Assembly: GCF_042676245.1 (NCBI RefSeq)
Contig: NZ_JBHTKA010000016.1
Coordinates: 372,001-436,000, forward strand
Length of the DNA stretch: 64,000 nucleotides
Origin: Ohtaekwangia kribbensis
GTDB taxonomy: Bacteria > Bacteroidota > Bacteroidia > Cytophagales > Cyclobacteriaceae
Direction: 5' to 3'
Of the stretch, positions 63,230 through 64,000 are shown piece by piece. The translations under genes were made by a program, and so were the position numbers. Below the pieces are notes generated by a model that saw only the letters and a program-made list of their open reading frames with translations, had not been told where the DNA came from and ran no database searches. Position 1 is the first letter of the stretch. Every line of letters begins with the position of its first letter.

Positions 63230-63241
63230 GCAATCGATTAA
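63230..63241 (+). promoter_or_regulatory. Predicted LacI-type operator variant near the last SusC start
   Basis: GCAATCGATTAA matches 10 of 12 positions, 31 bases before the start codon at 63272. Confidence 0.45.
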
Positions 63242-63271
63242 CATAAAGAGACTCAATCACTTTAACCGCCT

Positions 63272-64000
63272 ATGAGTAAACCTATACAATCAAAAAAATG
63301 GACGATCATGCTGCTGTTGGCTATTGTAGCCCTGATGGCTGGCACCGTCCCGCTGTACGCTCAAACCAGAACAGTTACGGGCGTTGTAAAATCCGATGAT
63401 GGCGCTGCGCTTCCCGGAGTATCAATCGTGGAAAAAGGAACAACTAACGGATCCGTAACAGATGCCGAAGGAAGATTCTCACTCGCTGTCTCCAATGAAG
63501 CTGTCATTATTGTCTCGTTCATCGGGATGAAACCACAAGAGATACCTGTAGGAAATCAAACCTCGCTCGACATCTCTCTTCAGCCCGACCTGACAACGCT
63601 TGATGAAGTTGTTGTTGTTGACTTCGGTTATGGTACGGTAAAGAAGTCTGACCTTACCGGATCGGTAGCGACACTCTCCGGTAAAGAACTGTCCAAGATA
63701 CCGGTGTCCAGTGCGGCACAGGCGCTAACGGGACGGCTACCGGGCGTAAACGTATTGACTACAGATGGTTCGCCCGATGCAGAAGTTGTGATACGCGTTC
63801 GTGGAGGAGGATCGATTACACAAGATAATTCACCGCTTTATGTTGTAGATGGTTTTATAGTATCCAGTATACGCGATATACCGCCAACCGATATTGAAAG
63901 TATAAATGTATTGAAAGATGCTGCCGCCACTGCTATATATGGTGCACGCGGTGCGAACGGTGTTGTAGTAATCACCACAAAACGACCTGTAGCTGGAAAG
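63272..64000 (+). CDS. SusC/RagA TonB-dependent receptor, cut by window end
   Basis: First 243 residues visible, with no stop before the window edge. Start ATG 63272 (MSKPIQSKKWTIMLL) gives a signal peptide ending PLYAQ. The regulatory domain (VTGVVKSDDGAALPGVSI) and plug (LDEVVVVDFGYGTVKKSDLTG, VLKDAAATAIYGARGANGV) are present; the EVVVVDFGYG segment has two extra residues relative to the usual EVVVVGYG. There is no STN domain. It follows the pectin operon with four LacI-type sites in the 200 bases upstream, so it probably starts a second pectin-responsive SusC/SusD unit that continues beyond the window. Confidence 0.93.
   Translation, partial: MSKPIQSKKWTIMLLLAIVALMAGTVPLYAQTRTVTGVVKSDDGAALPGVSIVEKGTTNGSVTDAEGRFSLAVSNEAVIIVSFIGMKPQEIPVGNQTSLDISLQPDLTTLDEVVVVDFGYGTVKKSDLTGSVATLSGKELSKIPVSSAAQALTGRLPGVNVLTTDGSPDAEVVIRVRGGGSITQDNSPLYVVDGFIVSSIRDIPPTDIESINVLKDAAATAIYGARGANGVVVITTKRPVAGK

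Noticed and set aside
1..64000. CRISPR arrays, prophage, tRNA or rRNA genes
   Set aside because: No regularly spaced repeats, phage structural genes or cloverleaf-like sequences were recognised; a tRNAscan or Infernal run would be needed to exclude small RNAs.

Overview
The window looks like chromosomal DNA of a free-living, polysaccharide-degrading Bacteroidota, probably a Cytophagales-type soil or plant-associated relative. The evidence is four SusC/RagA receptors (the last cut by the window end), three SusD lipoproteins, an ECF sigma/FecR pair, a type-IX-sorted S8 protease, many Bacteroidetes-style lipoproteins, and pectin, beta-glucan and mannose/fucose glycan degradation genes. No tRNA, rRNA, CRISPR array, complete insertion sequence or phage region was recognised. 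The genus is not identified.

Region 1 (1-7.5 kb) is envelope-lipid biology. A plus-strand operon holds the tail of a probable CDP-alcohol phosphatidyltransferase, a DUF4833 protein, a fatty-acid-hydroxylase-type di-iron protein and an Aur1-like PAP2 enzyme, which resembles bacterial inositol-phosphosphingolipid clusters. Converging on it is a minus-strand operon with an ACP-like protein lacking the phosphopantetheine serine, an LpxR-type lipid A deacylase, a lipoprotein metallophosphoesterase and a small probable beta-barrel protein. A TetR regulator and an M57 HEIGH metalloprotease follow.

Region 2 (7.6-12.1 kb) holds an S8 protease with a C-terminal sorting domain, a VIT/CCC1 metal transporter and a phosphoribosyltransferase-like protein with an altered PRPP loop.

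Region 3 (12.2-30.5 kb) is an ECF-sigma/FecR-controlled SusC(STN)-SusD-DUF4843-PKD-like locus. It is followed by a trypsin-like protease, a TlpA thioredoxin, a GH29 alpha-L-fucosidase, a BSP-type metalloprotease and two GH92 alpha-mannosidases. The mix of proteases, fucosidase and mannosidases suggests glycoprotein or fungal mannoprotein degradation.

Region 4 (30.8-38.1 kb) has a GMC oxidoreductase with a gluconate-2-dehydrogenase-subunit-3 partner, an S1 sulfatase, a RhaT rhamnose symporter, a short dispersed-type repeat, and an unusual 7TM-DISM receptor whose cytoplasmic end is an IS1595-type transposase zinc ribbon plus helix-turn-helix.

Region 5 (38.5-47.2 kb) is SusC-SusD-glycoamylase/GH144-like-GH3, best read as a beta-1,2-glucan (sophoro-oligosaccharide) utilisation locus.

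Region 6 (47.2-64 kb) is a pectin locus. A minus-strand operon kduI-kduD-lacI-uxaC-uxaB diverges from a plus-strand operon SusC-SusD-CE12/GH28 fusion-GH105-DUF4861, followed by a further SusC cut by the window end. Copies of a LacI-type palindrome (GCAATCGATTGC and variants) lie between the divergent operons and again upstream of the last SusC, defining a small predicted regulon controlled by the LacI protein in the operon. No pectate lyase, uxaA, kdgK or kdgA is inside the window.
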